This document shows, piece by piece, positions 62,333 through 64,000 of a stretch of DNA of 64,000 nucleotides. Each line of letters starts with the position of its first letter. Positions within the stretch are counted from its first letter, which is position 1. Made by a program: the position numbers and the translations under genes. Source of the DNA: CAYTEO01 sp964436825. Its GTDB lineage: Bacteria > Krumholzibacteriota > Krumholzibacteriia > LZORAL124-64-63. The stretch spans positions 12,043 to 76,042 of the forward strand of contig CAYTEO010000007.1 in the NCBI GenBank assembly GCA_964436825.1, read 5' to 3'. The notes below the pieces were generated by a model. The model worked only from the letters and a program-made list of their open reading frames with translations. It was not told where the DNA came from and ran no database searches.

Positions 62333-63919
62333 TCACCGCCTCACCGTCAGCCGGGCGGTGCCCCGGCCACCCCGCCAGCGCAGGACCACCAGGTAGGTGC
62401 CCTGGCCCACCGGTCGTCCCTCTCTGTTCCTGCCGTCCCACGGTTGCCAGTGCTGCCCAGCGTAGGGGTGGTCGGTCACCAGGTGCCGCACCAGGCGGCC
62501 TGCCAGGTCGTAGATGTCCAGGTCCACCCGGCCGGCGTTTTCCGGCACGGCGTAGCGGATGGCGGCGGCCTGGCGCATGGGATTGGGGAAGCAGAGGACG
62601 ATGCGGCCACGGTAGGCGTCCGGGGCGGCGGCGCCGATCTCCTCGGCGCTGTAGGTGTAGCGCAGGACGTCGTTGGCGGTGGGGGAGTCGGTCAGGGAGG
62701 TGACCACCAGGGTCACCTCGTCGTAGAGCCCCCAGTCGGGGACGTCCAGGGTGACGTTGCCCGCGCTGTCGGGTGCGGCGGTCCAGACGACGTTGAGGCT
62801 GCCGTGCGTGGCCACGCAGGCCACCCGCCGGTAAGGGCTCACGGCCGGGTCACCGTGCAGGGTAACCCGCAGGGTGTTGTCCGAGGCGGGGCCGTAGAAG
62901 CGGATGTAGTCGCTGCCGGTGGGCAGGGGCAGCAGTGAATCCGGCAGCTGGGCCTGGAGCACGGGGTAGTGCCAGTGCTGGGCGTGGAGGCGGATGGGCA
63001 GGTAATGGCTCCCCTCGGGGAAGTGGCGGCCGTCGTCGCGGCACCAGGTCAGCACGTTCCAGACGGCGAACTCGGCCAGCAGGCTGTCGAAGTCGGCGCC
63101 GTGTGCGGCGATGGCGTCAAACAGGGCGTCGCGCCAGTCGCTCTGGCAACAGCGCCGCCAGACGTCCGGCACGATGTCCGGTGCCAGGACGGTCTCCAGG
63201 AAACGCCAGAAGTGGTAGTCGTATCTCCGGACCGGATCGGTGCTCCAGAGCGGCCAGTGGGGTGTGTTGAACCATCGGACCATGCCGTGCAACGCTAGCT
63301 CGTCCGGCCAGACGATGGTCTCCGCGCGCTCGGCGGTGGACTCCTTGAGCCAGGATGATTCCTCGGCATCGATGGCATATTGCAAGAGGTGGAAGAGTTC
63401 GTGGGCCGAGACGAGGCGCAGGAAGCGGTCGAAGTCCGTGCTCTCGGTGACGGTGGAGATCTCCATGAACCCCTGGTGACCGTTGGGGCAACGAACGGGG
63501 TCGGCGACCTCCCAGGAAGCGTATCCTGTGTGATCCGCGGCCGAGAGGTTCACGAAGTAGCAGTCGATCAGGTCCAGCCCGCCGCCCCTGGTGCCGTCGG
63601 GCAGGGGCGGGTCCAGGCCCAGGCTGTCCACCTCCACCCTGTAGGCGCGCTCCAGGTAGGCGCCCAGCTTCCGCACCACCGAGAGGTCCGGGTAGCCCGG
63701 TGCCATATGCGGGCCGCTGGTGGCGTAGTGGACGCGGAAGTGCTCGGTGTCGAGGAAGGCATCGCAGACGGTCGAGTCGGGACGCTCCGACTTGCCGGCC
63801 GGGATGACGTCGGGTGGTTCCCTGATCACCAGCAGCGGTCCATTCGGCTGCTGCTGCACGAAGGGCTCGGCGTGGACCGCAGACGGCGGGGGAGGTGGAG
63901 GGGGAGGACAGAAGGGCAT
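62333..63919 (-). CDS. MXAN_6640-like secreted metalloprotease with FlgD-type tail
   Basis: A 528-aa protein. Residues about 58-270 resemble the MXAN_6640 family: TEHFRVHYATSGP, then YLERAYRVEVDSLGLDPPLP, the zinc motif SAHELFHLLQYA (His173, Glu174, His177) and the probable third ligand Glu193 in WLKESTAERAE. The last 85 residues are the FlgD-like tail (IVLCFPNPMRQAAAIRYAVP to GTYLVVLRWRGG). No signal peptide is seen: the first ATG (63919) gives a Pro-rich start, and an in-frame stop lies upstream near 63976. Either export is by another route or the 5' end is disrupted. Confidence 0.75.
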   Translation of the reverse strand: MPFCPPPPPPPPSAVHAEPFVQQQPNGPLLVIREPPDVIPAGKSERPDSTVCDAFLDTEHFRVHYATSGPHMAPGYPDLSVVRKLGAYLERAYRVEVDSLGLDPPLPDGTRGGGLDLIDCYFVNLSAADHTGYASWEVADPVRCPNGHQGFMEISTVTESTDFDRFLRLVSAHELFHLLQYAIDAEESSWLKESTAERAETIVWPDELALHGMVRWFNTPHWPLWSTDPVRRYDYHFWRFLETVLAPDIVPDVWRRCCQSDWRDALFDAIAAHGADFDSLLAEFAVWNVLTWCRDDGRHFPEGSHYLPIRLHAQHWHYPVLQAQLPDSLLPLPTGSDYIRFYGPASDNTLRVTLHGDPAVSPYRRVACVATHGSLNVVWTAAPDSAGNVTLDVPDWGLYDEVTLVVTSLTDSPTANDVLRYTYSAEEIGAAAPDAYRGRIVLCFPNPMRQAAAIRYAVPENAGRVDLDIYDLAGRLVRHLVTDHPYAGQHWQPWDGRNREGRPVGQGTYLVVLRWRGGRGTARLTVRR

Positions 63920-64000
63920 GGTGCCGGGGCTCCTGCTACTGGTAGTTGTAGTGACTACGACTTGATCTGACAGCTACCCTTTCCGGACCTCCCTTGTCAC

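Overview
The window is a very GC-rich, gene-dense bacterial scaffold with no rRNA or tRNA genes that I could see. The proteins point to an uncultured member of the FCB superphylum (Krumholzibacteriota- or Eisenbacteria-like), although I cannot place it by computation. The reasons are several secreted proteins that end in a YPNPFNP-type FlgD-like/T9SS-like domain, cohesin- and dockerin-like modules, a DUF6588-like protein, an MXAN_6640-like metalloprotease and a Gram-negative envelope (TonB/ExbB/ExbD, lipoproteins). Starts are mostly ATG behind GGAGG-type sites; GTG and one TTG start are also used.

Left edge (1-3090): pieces of a surface-polysaccharide locus, namely a glycosyltransferase fragment, a DegT/DnrJ aminotransferase and a polyprenyl-phosphate sugar-1-P transferase. 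A 100-N gap interrupts it, and the gap is flanked by an identical 55-base sequence on both sides, which looks like an assembly overlap. 3185-9202 is mixed: a DUF885 lipoprotein, a GAF/fRMsr-like protein, an unknown 606-aa Cys-containing protein, MutM, and a TerB-DnaJ co-chaperone. 9331-17893 begins with a Cys-rich GGDEF cyclase and continues with oligoendopeptidase F and a tightly coupled TonB energy-transduction cluster (DUF3450, TtpC-like, ExbB, ExbD, TonB, TPR).

17938-30213: UspA and MntH, an unknown gene, then secreted and surface proteins: an outer-membrane-like protein, cohesin/FlgD-tail proteins and two M14 carboxypeptidase-like paralogues, one of which has lost its zinc ligands. 30660-33371 is clpB, preceded by a 9-N9-9 inverted repeat built like CIRCE but with another sequence. 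33372-34022 holds a short ORF with an exceptional Shine-Dalgarno sequence, a potential multibranched RNA and the broken 3' end of a TonB-dependent receptor. 33962-42106 carries a TPR-sulfotransferase, a PEBP lipoprotein, small secreted proteins, an HD-like protein, a ferredoxin, a Do/HtrA protease and a glycosyltransferase.

42119-53826 (minus strand) is a complete protohaem locus from glutamyl-tRNA to haem: hemC-hemD-hemB-hemL-(pilZ)-hemE-hemN-hemH-hemY-ccsA/hemX-hemA. An 18-base motif is shared by the regions upstream of hemC and hemE.

53985-64000: a C10-type secreted cysteine protease, a two-component system, and what I consider the most interesting locus: a 71-aa Cys-rich precursor-like peptide, an acyltransferase fused to a PqqD-like domain, and an HELGH (M50) membrane protease (57693-59884). 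This has the architecture of an unusual RiPP or lipopeptide pathway. It is followed by a CheW protein with an inserted Cys cluster, a rhomboid protease, an SDH-type serine protease and a secreted metalloprotease.
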